Source: Selaginella moellendorffii (lineage: Eukaryota; Streptophyta; Lycopodiopsida; Selaginellales; Selaginellaceae). Taken from it: a stretch of 64,000 bases of DNA. Location of the stretch: contig NW_003314313.1 of the NCBI RefSeq assembly GCF_000143415.4, forward strand, positions 833,430 to 897,429, written 5' to 3'. Below, in pieces: positions 35,122-46,615 of this stretch (position 1 is its first letter; every line of letters begins with the position of its first letter). A program made the translations under genes and the position numbers. Under the pieces are notes generated by a model, which was given only the letters and a program-made list of their open reading frames with translations, searched no databases and was not told the origin of the DNA.

Positions 35122-36796
35122 TTATAAAGAAATATGACAATAATGATCCAATTTAACTTTATTTAAGTGTTAGTTTTGTAAATGAATTTTGTGGGACTTT
35201 CAGCTGGTGTTTAGCCTTTGGGATGGCATTAGAGACAATTGAGATGGCGAAAGTGTTTTCTTAAGCTCACTTTATTCTAACTGAAGACTATATACTAGAG
35301 TCACGAATAGACTAGGGTTTCAAAGGCAAAAGTAGGTATTTTTTAGTTCTTGTGTTTCCTAATTAGTAATTGATTTTGCAATATAGATCAAAATTATTTC
35401 AATGTTATTGTTCCACAAGTGAATGGAAGCAAGGGAAAACATGGCTTTGCTTTTGAACCTTTCGTTAAATCTCCTTTAACATGAACCAACCAACTTTGCC
35501 ATGGATAACATTGAATGCAAAGCTTGGTAAGTCATTTCTTTTTAAACAAGAAAAATACCTTTAATATTTTTTACAAGTGACCTCTTTCGCAAAAGTTAGA
35601 AGCTTTGGCAGACATGGTTGTGCGACACCTTTGCTATAAGGGTGGTTGTATCCTTGACTTCTTCAATGGTACAAAGGCTTTCTTAATTGCTGCTTGACAC
35701 AATGATTGCAATGTCTTTGGATTAAATTGTAATCCCAACATCATGCATTAGTTTCAATGCATTATTATGAAGAAAGCTCCTAATGATATGCCACTCCATG
35801 TGAAGGTTGTACCTAAGTTTATAAAGAGGCATCTGGAGCATTATAACATACACATTAAGGAAAAGTCAACTTTTATGTCAAAGCTTATTAATGATCATGC
35901 ACAAGAGAAAAGAGAAAAATAAAAAAGATGAGAGAGAAGAAGAAAGCAACTTAGTTCTTCTATATGTGTGGATTGTGTATGGATTTGAGTTATAATTTAT
36001 TATAGTTATAATAATATCTAATATTATATAATAGTTTATAGTTACAACATAAAGCATAGTAATTACATGTTGTAGTAATTACATGATTTAATAAATAGTT
36101 ATAATGACTAAATATTTTTTAATATTAAATTATTACAAAATAATATTCTTTGCATATTTGGAAACAGCAATAAAAATTGGTAATATTCTTCAAAGTATTC
36201 TTTAAATGATAATGCATATTGTAATATAATCTTCTTTAGTCAGCTATTTTAGCTCCCCTAACTCCCTGTTGACTTGGCTCCCTCTTTGCCAAGCCCCCCT
36301 TGCCTGAGAGCTTTACTTTGTTCTTGACTGTCAGACAATATGTCTTTTGTTAGTTGATGATCTACAATTGTAATTTGAAAGGATCTAGGAGCTTACATTT
36401 GACAAGTGATATACTCATACACCTTGATATCCTGTGCAGAGGACAATCAAGCATGGGAATCTTGAAGCTCTCTTACCTTTTGTAAGTGCTTTGGAACATT
36501 CTTGTCTACTCAACTGAATGACCTCATAGAGATCATTGACACTCCCCAGTCTTGCGAGAAAAGAAAGCACACATGACTTCACTGTTCACTCCACTGCACT
36601 ATACATGAGTTCGATCAGAAACCAATCAGTTCTCTGGTGTAGAGGATTTGAATGTGGATTCATCCTCACAAACCTGCATTATACAAACAATAATCAGTCT
36701 TTTACGATTAAAAAAATTCTAAATTTATCCTAAATCCATCCATTTATGGCTTAATATCTGTCTATTTATGGCTCAATTTTTTGTCCATCAATGGCC
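35122..36796. other. AT-rich DNA, no gene seen
   Basis: A short peptide MKKAPNDMPLHVKVVPKFIK then RHLEHYNIHIKEK is encoded near 35770-35860 but has no recognised family. Two copies of a CCATTTATGGCT-like motif lie at about 36735-36790. Confidence 0.4.
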
Positions 36797-38990
36797 CTAA
36801 CATTGTCCATTTGTTGCCGCAATTCTCCACATAAGTACAAGCAAGCCCAGAAATATTAAAGTGAAAACAAACAAATTTGTTCTTTGTTTTTGGTGTTTGC
36901 TTGGCATTAGAGATTCCAAGACTTCATTCTTTCTCTTAATTTTTTTTTTTCTCATTGCTTCCTCTTTTTTCTCCTTTATTTTTTTTAAGGCTTCCAATTT
37001 TTTCTTCTCTATTGCTTTAGCTTTTCTAGCTATTACTTCTTCCCTCTCCTTTTTCTTGATGGCTATTGCTTCTTTCTTTTTTATTGTTGCTTCTTTTCTT
37101 TTCTTTTTCCTTGCAACCTTTTTAATTGCTTTCAATTTTTTTTTTGCTTCTCATGTGCTTCTTTTGCAATAGCAATTGCTTCAACAACACTGGTGAATTC
37201 TAAACTTGTTAAAACAGTTCCAACATTAGCTTGCAACACTGGTCCAAGTCGAGGATGACTTTGCACCCCTAAAAATAATTTTGCATGCAAGTATGCCATC
37301 TTGTTGTTTTCTAATTGCCATCCAGGCACATCCATGTGTTGCTCACGCTGCTCAGCTCAATGCTCTAGCAAAGCTCCTGGGAAACAAAGTTGTAAATGAA
37401 TGAGAATTGAGAAGTGCTTTTTACCTAGTTGCTCAAGTTGTCTAGGAAGTTCAGGATGCTTAAGCTGGTCATAATCATTGCTTGCTTGCTGCTCAGGCTG
37501 TATTAGATGCTATAAATGGGCATTGGATCCTTATGTTGCTCAAGTTGCACTAGATCTTGCTCAAGTTCTAGTTCGTGATTGAGGTGGCTGCCAATCTCTT
37601 GGTCTCCCAGCTCCAAAGTGTTTTCGAAGTCTGCTTCAAAGTCATCAAGAGATACTGCATGGAGTGTACTTGGACCAAAGTGAGTGTCCATAGCATTTTT
37701 GTTCAATGGCCATAAACCATTTGCTCTAAAACCAGACTAGATGTTTGCAAGTGTCGGAGCTATAACCATGGCTCTATTGGATAATTGTGCGAGATCTTGA
37801 CAATTGACTTCATGTCCTAGATGTCCAAGAGTGTGTTCATCCACGCACTGCTTGAAGTAACACTTGTATGGCCCAAAATATACAATGTCTAACGGCTGCA
37901 TGTGCTGAGAAGTATGTGCTAGAAGAAGAATCACATCCACACCTAACATTCTTGTTGTGTTAAGTGCAACCTTTGTGACATGGGATCCGTGGCCATCAAC
38001 AATGAAAGCATGGTGGTTTGTAGGTGAGCATCCACCAGGTACTGATTTCACAAAGTGTTCAAGCCACTGTGGCCACAAGTTGTCTGTCATCTAGGCTTTC
38101 TTGCTGATGGCGAATGCAGCTCCAACTTCACAATTTATGATCCAATTTTGCATCTTTCACTCACCTTTAAAGATATAAAAGCCAAGTATTTGTCCACCTA
38201 CTGCATTTATAGCCAATAGAATAGTCATATGCTCTATGTTCTTTAGGACGATTCGGTAATAGAATCTTGCACCTCGGGCAGCCAACACTTTGACACCTTT
38301 AGAACGATTAGCTCGAACACCAGTTTCATCAGCATTCCAGATGTAATCTGCCTCATAGTTGTTTCTAATGTAAGTTGCTTCCAAGTTTTTGTAGAATTGT
38401 GCCACAACTACTTGATTCAAGGATGCAACTCTAAGGCCTCAACAACTTTGCTACTGATCTCTAGATGTCTTTTCATAAAACCTCTGCACCATTTTTGACT
38501 TGGTCCTCCTTCTATCTAAGTAGTTACTCTGCCAACAACTAACAACTTTGCTGCTGTGAGACACAAAATCCCTAGGCCTCAAAGAGTGCACCCCCTTTTC
38601 CAATCGGTCAAGGGTCTTGGGATAGTTAAAGTTAAGCGTCCTTGGGTTTGAATAGTATTGGGCTGGGTGACCTCCCGAGAAGTCTAAACTTAGGAGTTTA
38701 CAGCTGCATCTTTCAGCTGATTGAAAGTGAGTGGATAACCAATTTTAGCTCGAGCTTTCACCAGAGATGCAAGAGACTCTTCTTCCGATGATGTAAGAAT
38801 GGTGGGAGGACCTGGTCATCCTATGCTACGTCCCTTTAACCGATCTCACAAAGTTGTCCAAGGTATGTTGAATTCTTGAGTAGATTTTCTTTCAAACATG
38901 CCATACTCTTCCACCTCATGCATAGCCTTCTTTATTGATTCTTCATTCCATGTTCTAGTTGCATGTTTCTAGCTACGTGCTTTGGCTGGA
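36797..38990 (-). mobile_element. Pogo/Tigger-like DDE transposase relic
   Basis: Minus-strand blocks: ESIKKAMHEVEEYGMFERKS with TQEFNIPWTTL (psq-type helix-turn-helix, about 38940-38840), WCRGFMKRHLEISSK (CENP-B-type second helix-turn-helix, about 38485), YIWNADETGVRANRSKGVKV (first catalytic Asp, about 38330), HHAFIVDGHGSHVTKVAL (second Asp, about 38000) and LLAHTSQHMQPLDIVYFGPY (third Asp, about 37880). This is the DDE_1 superfamily. Stops occur after FYIFKGE, before MTDNLWPQW and in the N-terminal domain, so it is inactive. A Lys-rich tail follows (37135-36800). A 5S-like segment splits the N-terminal region. Terminal inverted repeats were not identified. Confidence 0.85.
38631..38684 (+). 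repeat. 5S rRNA-derived segment
   Basis: 54 bp closely match the central-to-3' part of plant 5S rRNA, including GTTAAGCGTCCTTGGG and CTGGGTGACCTCCCGAGAAG (the gene has GTTAAGCGTGCTTGGG and ATGGGTGACCTCCTGGGAAG). The 5' third and the 3' terminus are absent or unrecognisable, so it is not a functional 5S gene. It lies within the transposase relic. Confidence 0.75.
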
Positions 38991-39649
38991 GGCTGACTTA
39001 CAAGACATGGATAAATAGTAGAGAATTTTGACATTTCTTTTTCTTTCAACCTGACGATATTTTACCTTTGTAGTGCCAGGACATTGGCTTTCAAGTAGAC
39101 TTTCAGGGACAGGAGCTACCAGACTTCTTTGCACCACAGGCTGGAAGCAAGTTCAATTAAAAATCTGAAATGGAAACAGATAGTTACCTCTTTCTGCAAG
39201 GACAGCCTAGAATGGGACAGCCTCTGGGAGCTACAAGTGTTTGCACACAAGCTCTTGAAAGTTGTGTTCTTTTGCCATGTAGTATGCTGGTTTCTTGTTA
39301 TAGCTTTTTGACCAAGCAAGGAAATAGCATGCAATGTGCTTTGTGTATGCATATTGTGCTGGTTGAGCTTTGTAATTGATTGAACAGTAAATCTTGTGGT
39401 AGGATCTAAGAAATTATTAAAAAATGAATGTTTTTCTTCTTCAAAAGAGTGGCATACCTCAAGATTTGATGTGTTCTTTCCAACTTTTTCATTTTTCTTA
39501 CCCACTCTTGAGATATTTTGACCCTATGATAAAATGCAACTTGATGAATAGTTGAACTCAACAAATCTCTTGCTCCTACAATTTTATTAAGCTTTCTTAT
39601 AAACTCAAGAATACAGATGAAATAGAGCAATGGAATGAGTTCCTTTTCT
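38991..39649. other. Intergenic, no gene recognised
   Basis: Open frames on both strands are short and unrecognised (for example minus 39116-39505). Confidence 0.4.
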
Positions 39650-40560
39650 TCTAAATGGCTAGATTTGTGATCGAAAAAAGTGATGAATGCTTGGATGACA
39701 CTCAAATTCATTGTAACCTAGAATGCCATAGAACCTGCCAAAAAATTGCTGCGCAATTTTCCATTTATCACATGGACATGGTTGGGCCAGAGGTGGCCGG
39801 AATTAAGGACCCAGGCAAGAATTGGGCTTGTTACCCTATAAATTGTTGTTTAGGGTTCTTTGCTTTTTTTGCGCGTAAAGGTTTGCCCAAGGCCAATGTT
39901 GGAGCAACACTTGGAGGGGAAGATATAAGTTAGTGGGCAAACAAGTTTTCAATATGTACTTTGAAAAGGAGTAAGTAATTTCATATTATATTGTAATTTG
40001 AAATTTATATTATATTCAGTGAGTTTATGAGCAAGAAAGTTGATAAAGATGAAACTCTGAAAAAAGTTATAAATATAACTATAAATTTGGTAGACTAGAA
40101 GAATAATCTAGAAGAGTATTTATTCCCTTCTTAGCAGATTTTCTTTCCTTACAAAAAAAACTTAACTTTCTTTCTTTTTTTTCTTCCAAGATGGTAGTAG
40201 ACCATGAGAAAACAAAACTGAGGCTGATCCAACTTGAGGGAAGTATAATTCAATTTGAGGCAAGAAATGATAATCTTTTAAAGTGTATGACCAACATTCA
40301 AGAGTGTGTTGATAACCTAAAAGCAAGTAATAAATCTCTCCAAGACCACATTGGCAAGTTGGAAAATAAGCTTTTGAACATGCGAAATATGGGAGCCATG
40401 TAGAACCTCAAGGGGTGCATTAACAAGCTGGAGAATGAGCTCTTGAGCAAGCTAAACATGGTAGATGTGCAAAACCTCAAAACTTCAGAACCTCTAGAGG
40501 CATATTTGCAAGTTTGAGAATGAGTTCTCAAACAGACCAAACATGGCAATAGTGTAGAGG
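39650..40560 (+). pseudogene. Diverged copy of the coiled-coil gene
   Basis: RYKLVGKQVFNMYFEKE (about 39915-39970) aligns with DIKIVGGRAFNVYPGEE of the 22.7-kb gene. After a gap come helical blocks LIQLEGSIIQFEARNDNLLK and DNLKASNKSLQDHIGKLENK (40215-40380), interrupted by TAG at 40401 and followed by a repeat of the LENELL unit. Much more AT-rich than its relative. Confidence 0.6.
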
Positions 40561-41294
40561 GAAATATTAGTCAACTTTGAAAAGTTCCTTGTTCGTGACT
40601 AGTGGTGAGTAAGCATTTCATTGTGCTTGTTTAGTCATTGTCTTTTGTGGCAGATGCCAAGTGTTTCCTCTCTTTTTTGTGAACTTTTCAGTTTCAGTAA
40701 AGCTGTCTATGTTCTTCTCCTTTTTCTGGAGCAGATTTGAGAACTCTTCTTCAGAATTCCCTCAAAGCTTCTTCTAACTCTTGGTCAGAGATCTCACTGT
40801 GATAGTTTCATGGAGAACGTTCTAGTGGACATGTACACTGCTGCAGTGATTTTCCAGCAAATGACTTGTAACAAGAGCTCAAGTTTGTCTCTCTTTTTGC
40901 TGATGCAGCTGCTCTGAGCGGCTTTTGAGATTTTGTGAGTAGTTTTTTCTAAAAATTAGTTTATAAGCAGTAAATCATATAAACTTTTATTTTACATACA
41001 AAAATTATATTTAAATAAATAAATTTGTAAATTATTTTATTAACCCTAGCGGAAAATCACCTAGTGTCCAGCAGCAAAAAAGACACGAAATTCTTAAATT
41101 CCAAATTCCAAACGCGCCAACAGCATTTAGAGCTGATCCCCACTGCCTGACGATAGCAAGACTGGATCCTTGTGGTGGAGAGCAACGGCCAGGTAGCCTG
41201 TGGAGAGATGCACACTTCCCAGTAGAGTCGAAACCTTCCTCTAGAGATGAGACCCTGTGCTTAACAACCCTCCAAGCGAAATCCCGTTCAGGCC
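40561..41294. other. Flank homologous to the 3' flank of the coiled-coil gene
   Basis: GTTTGTCTCTCTTTTTGCTG then ATGCAG (about 40888-40915) and GATTTTCCAGC recall 23530-23610, so flanking DNA was duplicated with the gene. From about 40930 on it is AT-rich with no gene. Confidence 0.5.
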
Positions 41295-41600
41295 ATGAAG
41301 CGTCGCTTGGCTTGGAAATAGGGGCTGAGCGCTGGGGTGTGATCCAGATCGTAGCGCTCGTTCAAGAACACCACCATCCTTCCCAGGCTCATCTTCATGG
41401 TGAAGAATCTCTTGTCGGATCACAGCAAGCTCTCGAGATCCTGGCGTTGCTCGTCAAGCCCCAGCTCCTAAGATCCAACACCGGATGTGGTGAGGCTGAG
41501 GAACTCGTGAATCACGCTCACCTTGCGGTGCCGCTCCAGCTCCTTGTAGAAGCGCGATTCGAATGGAATGGTTCCCTCAAAACATTGATACCTGCACACC
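41295..41600 (-). pseudogene. PORR gene fragment
   Basis: Nearly identical to 50950-51230 (AGCGTCGCTTGGCTTGGAAA, CTCATCTTCATGGTGAAGAA), but with an internal deletion after GTCAAGCCCCAGCTCCT and several changes. Covers the C-terminal third of the PORR protein. It does not contain a start. Confidence 0.88.
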
Positions 41601-42310
41601 GAAGAAGTTGCAGCAAAACGTTGACTATCAGGCCAGAGTCACGACGCAGGCTTTTCAGGACCTTTAGTAGAGGCCTTGGGAGCGGAGCCTTTTTGCTGCT
41701 GCTGCTGCTGCTACTCGTCGAAGGCAGCGGTCTTAGAATCGCCCAAGCACGATGTCTTTCGGATTGCGGACCTTGTTCCAGCTTTGATACATCCTTAAGC
41801 TGCATATCGGAGTCTCAGAAAAGCCAAAATGAAATGAAGGATGAGGAAAGTACTATACCAGTTCGATGAGTCGATCGATGAGCTTCAATGCTTCTGACTG
41901 GACCTTCGTCGTCCTTGACTGGTGCTTGACAACAAACTGGATAAAAGAGTAGCTTAGCAGCGTTTTTCCAACATAGAAAAGAAAAGAAAAAAGCTTGCAC
42001 CTTCAATAGGTTTCGATGCCATGTCTGCTTTCATCTCAAGGTCTCTCTCCTCCTGAAAAGCTCATGAATGAAACGAACCATGGAACGTGGAAAACTCACG
42101 ATCTTAAAAGTCACTTGAAGCTCTTTCAGGTCACTCAGCCTTCGAGACTCCAACTGCATTGCAAAGAAGTTAGCAAGCCAAGAGACGTACATTCGTTTTC
42201 TTGCGTTCTTTCTCCCTGGCTTTCTCCTTGTACTTCTCTTTCTTGTACAAGTTTGCAGACAACCGGTTCCTCGCCGTACAAGAAGAAGCGCGAAGAACAA
42301 GACGCTTAGC
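41601..42310 (-). other. Exon-like sequence, unrecognised gene fragment
   Basis: The minus strand gives plausible spliced peptides: RNRLSANLYKKEKYKEKA, ESRRLSDLKELQVTFKI, EERDLEMKADMASKPIEG and VVKHQSRTTKVQSEALKLID, with GT-AG-like borders. I cannot name the family. A Ser run (poly-GCA/GCT, 41697-41715) follows. Probably a broken gene, given its neighbours. Confidence 0.35.
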
Positions 42311-42337
42311 TAGGATTTAAGTTAGGATTCTTCCAAA

Positions 42338-42840
42338 ATGTACAAGAGCCAGCTCCAAGAATTCGCGCAGAAATCCGGCTGGACGGTGCCGAGCAAGGAT
42401 TCCAAGCTTATGTGAATGGCGTCAAGTACGAGTCCGAGGATGGATTTCCCACTCTCAAGGCCGCCGAGCACAGCGCCGCCAAGAAGGCGCTGGATTCGCT
42501 CACTGGCGGCGCCAATGGCACTTCCACCGTTGCCCCTGGCTCCTCCATGGTGCGATCGCGTAGCTTACATTCTCTTTCTCTTCTCATGTTCTTTCTTTTC
42601 TTCGTGCTTGTTCTTGGGTGTTCTAAAGACCGGGCTTTGCAAGAATGTGCTCCAAGAGTACGCTCAGAGCAATGGCTTCTCTCTTCCAATCTACCAAATG
42701 GAGATCACTGGGCCGAGCCACAATTCAGTGTTTACAGCGACTGTGGAGATCGGTTGGTACTGCCAGGAGCAAGAGAGAGGCCGAGGTGAAAGCCGCAAGA
42801 ACTGCGATTCTTGCGATCAAAGGACTTGCAGGTAAGGAAG
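42338..42840 (+). pseudogene. Double-stranded RNA-binding (DRB) protein relic
   Basis: Starts MYKSQLQEFAQKSGWTVP, the first dsRBM, then loses about 10 residues and changes frame to QGFQAYVNGVKYESEDGFPT then LKAAEHSAAKKALDSL. After an intron the second dsRBM begins TGLCKNVLQEYAQSNGFSLP then IYQMEITGPSHNSVFTATVE. It shifts frame again into KREAEVKAARTAILAIKGLA. Two dsRBMs at the N-terminus identify a plant DRB/HYL1-type protein, which partners Dicer-like enzymes. The in-frame TGA at about 42414 and the second shift make it non-functional as written. Confidence 0.8.
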
Positions 42841-43059
42841 GCTTCTCTTTTCTCGTATCTCTCATTCTCTCTCAGAGGCTGCTCCTTTAGACGATTACGT
42901 TCTCTGGAAAAAAGCGAGTGAGAGCTGCCAAGAACAAGGTCGAGAAAGAATCACCACGACGCAAACCACGGGTGTGAGGCAGCAAAGCTGGTAACGTAAA
43001 CCTCTATATTTTGTCTTTGTATCTGTAGCGATTACCTCGATGAAGAACAACTGGACCTA

Positions 43060-44665
43060 TTCGTGTTTATAGCGAGCACAAGGTCTGATGAGAATCTATT
43101 CCTTCACATTTCTTCCTCGTTTAGCAGCTTCTGGAGCTCTCTTGTTGCAGCAGTGAGTCGGGCCTCATCCACAAACGGTAGCTTCACAACTCCTTTCCAG
43201 GCCTTCGATCGGTGTAATCGACTTCGAAAGCTCCCGGGTAGAAATCAGCGATGGGAGAGGCTGGATCGAGCATTAGCTTCTGGTAACAGGCTGGAAGAGC
43301 AGTGGAACTTTGCGGTGGTAGCACAGCCAGGAGCGGCTCCAGAGGCTTGAGTGGCTCCGAGAGTGGGATGGAAGACAAAGCCAGAGATTCTTCCGGAGAA
43401 GTCCGAGGCAAACGGTGCGTAGTAGTAAGGGTAGTACCATCGCCAGGAGCTCACGCCGTGGTAGTAGTAGCGGAGGATCCATGCAAGGCCTTCCAGGTAC
43501 TTGAGCACTCTCGCTCTCGGCCACCTCGAGCTTGAGGGAGTAGTACCTCGACTTCCATCCTGGCCAGCCGAGATCACTCTTGTCCATCTTGAGCTGGAGG
43601 TTGAGTTCGCGATCTTGGTTCTTGGTAAGTTGCGTCCTCACTTTCAGTTTTAGCAGCGTCAAGGTTTTGTGCTGCTCGTCGAGCTCGTGATTTTCAGAAC
43701 TGGATGGCTGCGGTTCCTTACTTTGCTCGAGTTCCAAGTGATCTACGACAGTGTTATCCAGTTCCAGAGCTACGTCTTCACCGTTTTCTTAGATCCCAGA
43801 GCTCTTCTTGGTCTACTCGACTTGGAGCGCCAGCAAACTCTCGTCTTCTTCTGGTACGTTTCGGCCTTTTCTTCCTCTCTTTCTTCTTCTACTTGTTCTT
43901 ATACAGGAAGCCATCTTCGCTGGCAGCTAAGGCGGAGAAGTGTGCCACACTCGGTAAGTTCATTTCTCCGTTTCTCGTGAGATAGTCACCCATTTACGTG
44001 AACTCGGTTGTGTAGATGGTGATCATCGAGTCGATAGCTCCATCGTCAATCAGCAAAGTTGGAATGTGAGGGAGAAAATCGTTGCCGATCAAGCAGCACA
44101 TAAACACAAAGTCGTCTATCACCCGCTCGTCATCAATCTCAAACGGTGGACACTCGGCCACTCTCATTCTCTGGACGAGGCATTCACGTAGCAGCGAAAG
44201 ATCGAGGAACTCAAATCCAGTAGCAACGTTTTCCTGCCGCTGGCTCGTCCACTCTCGAGATGAGTGGCGAGTGTCAGGAGGATCAATTCAGCGTCGGCTC
44301 CAAAACACAGTGGCTGGTCTCCGGATCATGGTTTTTCCTTTTCCCACGAATGAAGCTCATGATCTTGTGCTCTCCCTCTCCAGGAACGCTCGAGTCGGAG
44401 AGTATCACTTGGAGGCCCTTCCACGAAGCGCTGGTGGCGAGACGAAGATTTACGTACTCTCGCATAGCAGCGGAGAGATCGGCCATGAACTTCGTCCTGG
44501 GAGTGATCACATTCGAGTCCCGGGAGGCGGGGAATACCTCGTCTTGCGTGGTGGGCAATGGACGGCCATCGCTGCCGCTGGGATGAAAGCACGAATGGAC
44601 GACGGAACTGATGTCCAAGTAGAGATTGTCGTGGCACTGCCCGGAGCTCGCCCCCAAAGCCATCC
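43060..44665 (-). pseudogene. XRN-type 5'-3' exoribonuclease relic
   Basis: Minus-strand blocks: DNLYLDISSVVHSCFHP and TPRTKFMADLSAAMREYVNL then VILSDSSVPGEGEHKIMSFI (44640-44340), a shifted ADAELILLTLATHLES, then PPFEIDDERVIDDFVFMCCL and IGNDFLPHIPTLLIDDGAID (44150-44040), KSRYYSLKLEVAE (about 43545), YLEGLAWILRYYYHGVSSWR with WYYPYYYAPFASDFSG (43500-43390), and LPACYQKLMLDPASPIADFY (about 43290). This is the XRN2/3/4 order. The usual N-terminal MGVPxFYRWL block is missing and the frame shifts at HCV/GADAEL. It is 5'-truncated and inactive. Confidence 0.85.
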
Positions 44666-44879
44666 AAAGAACGAAACTTTCAGTTAAAATTAAAAATTGA
44701 AGGGCACAAAATAACCGGTATATTCTAATAGCTCTAGAGAATGAAAAGGAAACAACACGTATGTAATTATAAAGTAGAGGAGGCGAAAAAATGCTGCCTT
44801 AGTGCCTTAGTGTTTCAAATCATATAGCAAATCATAAGGTGGCCATTTCTAGCGTTTGTTGATCAAGCTCGACCTCTCG

Positions 44880-46110
44880 ATTCTCCACAAAGTTACGATC
44901 GAATCTCGGAAAACTTGGCAGCCCGAGTTTAAAAATTATTTTACGGTTTTAGCGAGAAGGCGCTCGATCGAGGTTCCAAACAAAGCTCCCAAATCTTTGA
45001 TTCCAAGACGATCTCGATGCTGGAGAAGAAGTTTAAGTCCATCCTTCTCATGGCTTGAAGATCCAGCTAATGGGATGACTTCCTTCTTTGTGAAAAGTCC
45101 GTGATGGCTGTTTCTTGAGCCCTGGTTTAGGGTTTTACATCGTGATGCTGCGCTCTTGTGTGAGTGGTGGTAGTACACTGGCACGTTCTCCGTCTCCATC
45201 TTTGTCTCCGCCGCATTATTGAGCGTGACAAAGGTATGCTCTGCTTTATTGATCTTTGATCTTCTCTGGGCCTCCTTGCTGTTTAAAACTCTGCAGGGGG
45301 AGTTACTACTCGCTTACTGAATTTTGGCGTAAGAAAGTGGTAATCTTTCGCAAGATCTTCCATACAGTTTGTGCCATGGCAGTTTTTTATTCAGTAATGC
45401 GAAGCACAAGCAAGCAACCAATTTTGAGGTACTGATTTTTTTTTTCTTTGCTTGCTTTTCTCTTCCTTTAGCTTTTTGTTGTCGTTGCTGTTAACTTACG
45501 TTGCTCGTGGATTCGGTCGTTGCTGTTTACTGGCTTTTCTGATTCCAGTTCCTCGATGTTCTTGTTGAAATGTTTTTCCCTAGTCAGAAACACGGGAGAC
45601 GTTGAGCTCAAGTTTTCTGTGCCTCCTCCTGCTACGTTGCTCCTTTGGATTGTTGCGACTAATGCCGTGCTTGCAGCCCTTTTTCTCCAGTTCGCAGAGA
45701 TGGTGCGGCCGGGGTGTGCATGGTTTTCAACGCATATGGACCGGACAGGAGCTTTTGCAAGCGTTGTCCTCCACGGAGCAAGATCTGGTTGACATAGTTG
45801 CACACGGTGTAAAGAACACATGACGGTAATGCAGCGCACAGCTTTCCCAAGTTCGGGTGTCCTGGAGGGACTTCTGGCCTTATCAGCGGCACGGCAGAAT
45901 ACTCCAGCAGGGTGGTGATAAACGCGAGCTCCATGATCAGACAGTGGTGTAGAGCTGTCGACGCAGGAGATTGGAATGGCTCTTGCTTCGTCGCCTTATT
46001 GGAACGGGATTTCACTTGGAGGGCATGGAAGTTCCTTGTTAAGGAAGTGCCATTCACGTCACCAGTATATGAAAGCGAGGACGATAGTCGTTCTAGCGAC
46101 GGACGAAGAC
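44880..46110 (-). repeat. Dispersed repeat family, copy 4 (with box-B flank)
   Basis: Colinear with 21350-22440 but without the minisatellite expansion. Minus-strand frame: AHPGRTISANWRKR and LVATIQRSNVAGGGTENL then KHFNKNIEELESEK. Upstream in the same sense is RPEVPPGHPNLGKLCAAL with YTVCNYVNQILLRGGQRLQK. The consistent minus-sense frame across copies hints at a real parent gene that I cannot name. Confidence 0.7.
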
Positions 46111-46615
46111 TTTAAATGCTGCCAAGGTCTGAGTTCTAGGAGTGATTGACTTTGTCACTGCAGCCGATATTCAAGAGATCGGTGAGAAGTGTCTGACGTA
46201 AATCAAGAGAGCGATGCATGAGTTTGGTATTCATCGAAGTACAAAGTCATCTATAGAGCATGGACGAAGTAGCAGTGGAGACAGTGTGAATGATTTCATT
46301 GGATTTCTTGAATCTCAAAAAAATTCTAGGTATGTGCTGTTTCTGCTTGATCAAACAGTAGTGACTCATTCTTACAGTGACTCTAAGTAACTCTAAGTAG
46401 ATCCATGTATTGGGAATGTGGAAGACTTTAAAGAGCTCAAGTGGCATTATGACCAGTCATGTGAGTATGTCCTTTTTAATATTTGGTATATATAGGGTTT
46501 CTAATGTGTATGTGGAGTGGGCAAAATATTAAATTTGTTGGAATAAATTATTAAATTTGTTAAAGGTAAGGGTTTTAATGTTTATTTTGTACCAAAAACT
46601 CTTTTAATATTTGTT
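46111..46615. other. AT-rich, no gene seen
   Basis: Only short interrupted frames. Confidence 0.4.

Noticed and set aside
36797-37135. Lys/Glu-rich frame ending in a hydrophobic segment, as a separate membrane gene
   Set aside because: It continues the transposase relic on the same strand and is low-complexity; no independent start or promoter seen.
38575-38700. A functional 5S rRNA gene
   Set aside because: Only the central and 3' part match, with several substitutions; the 5' third is missing.
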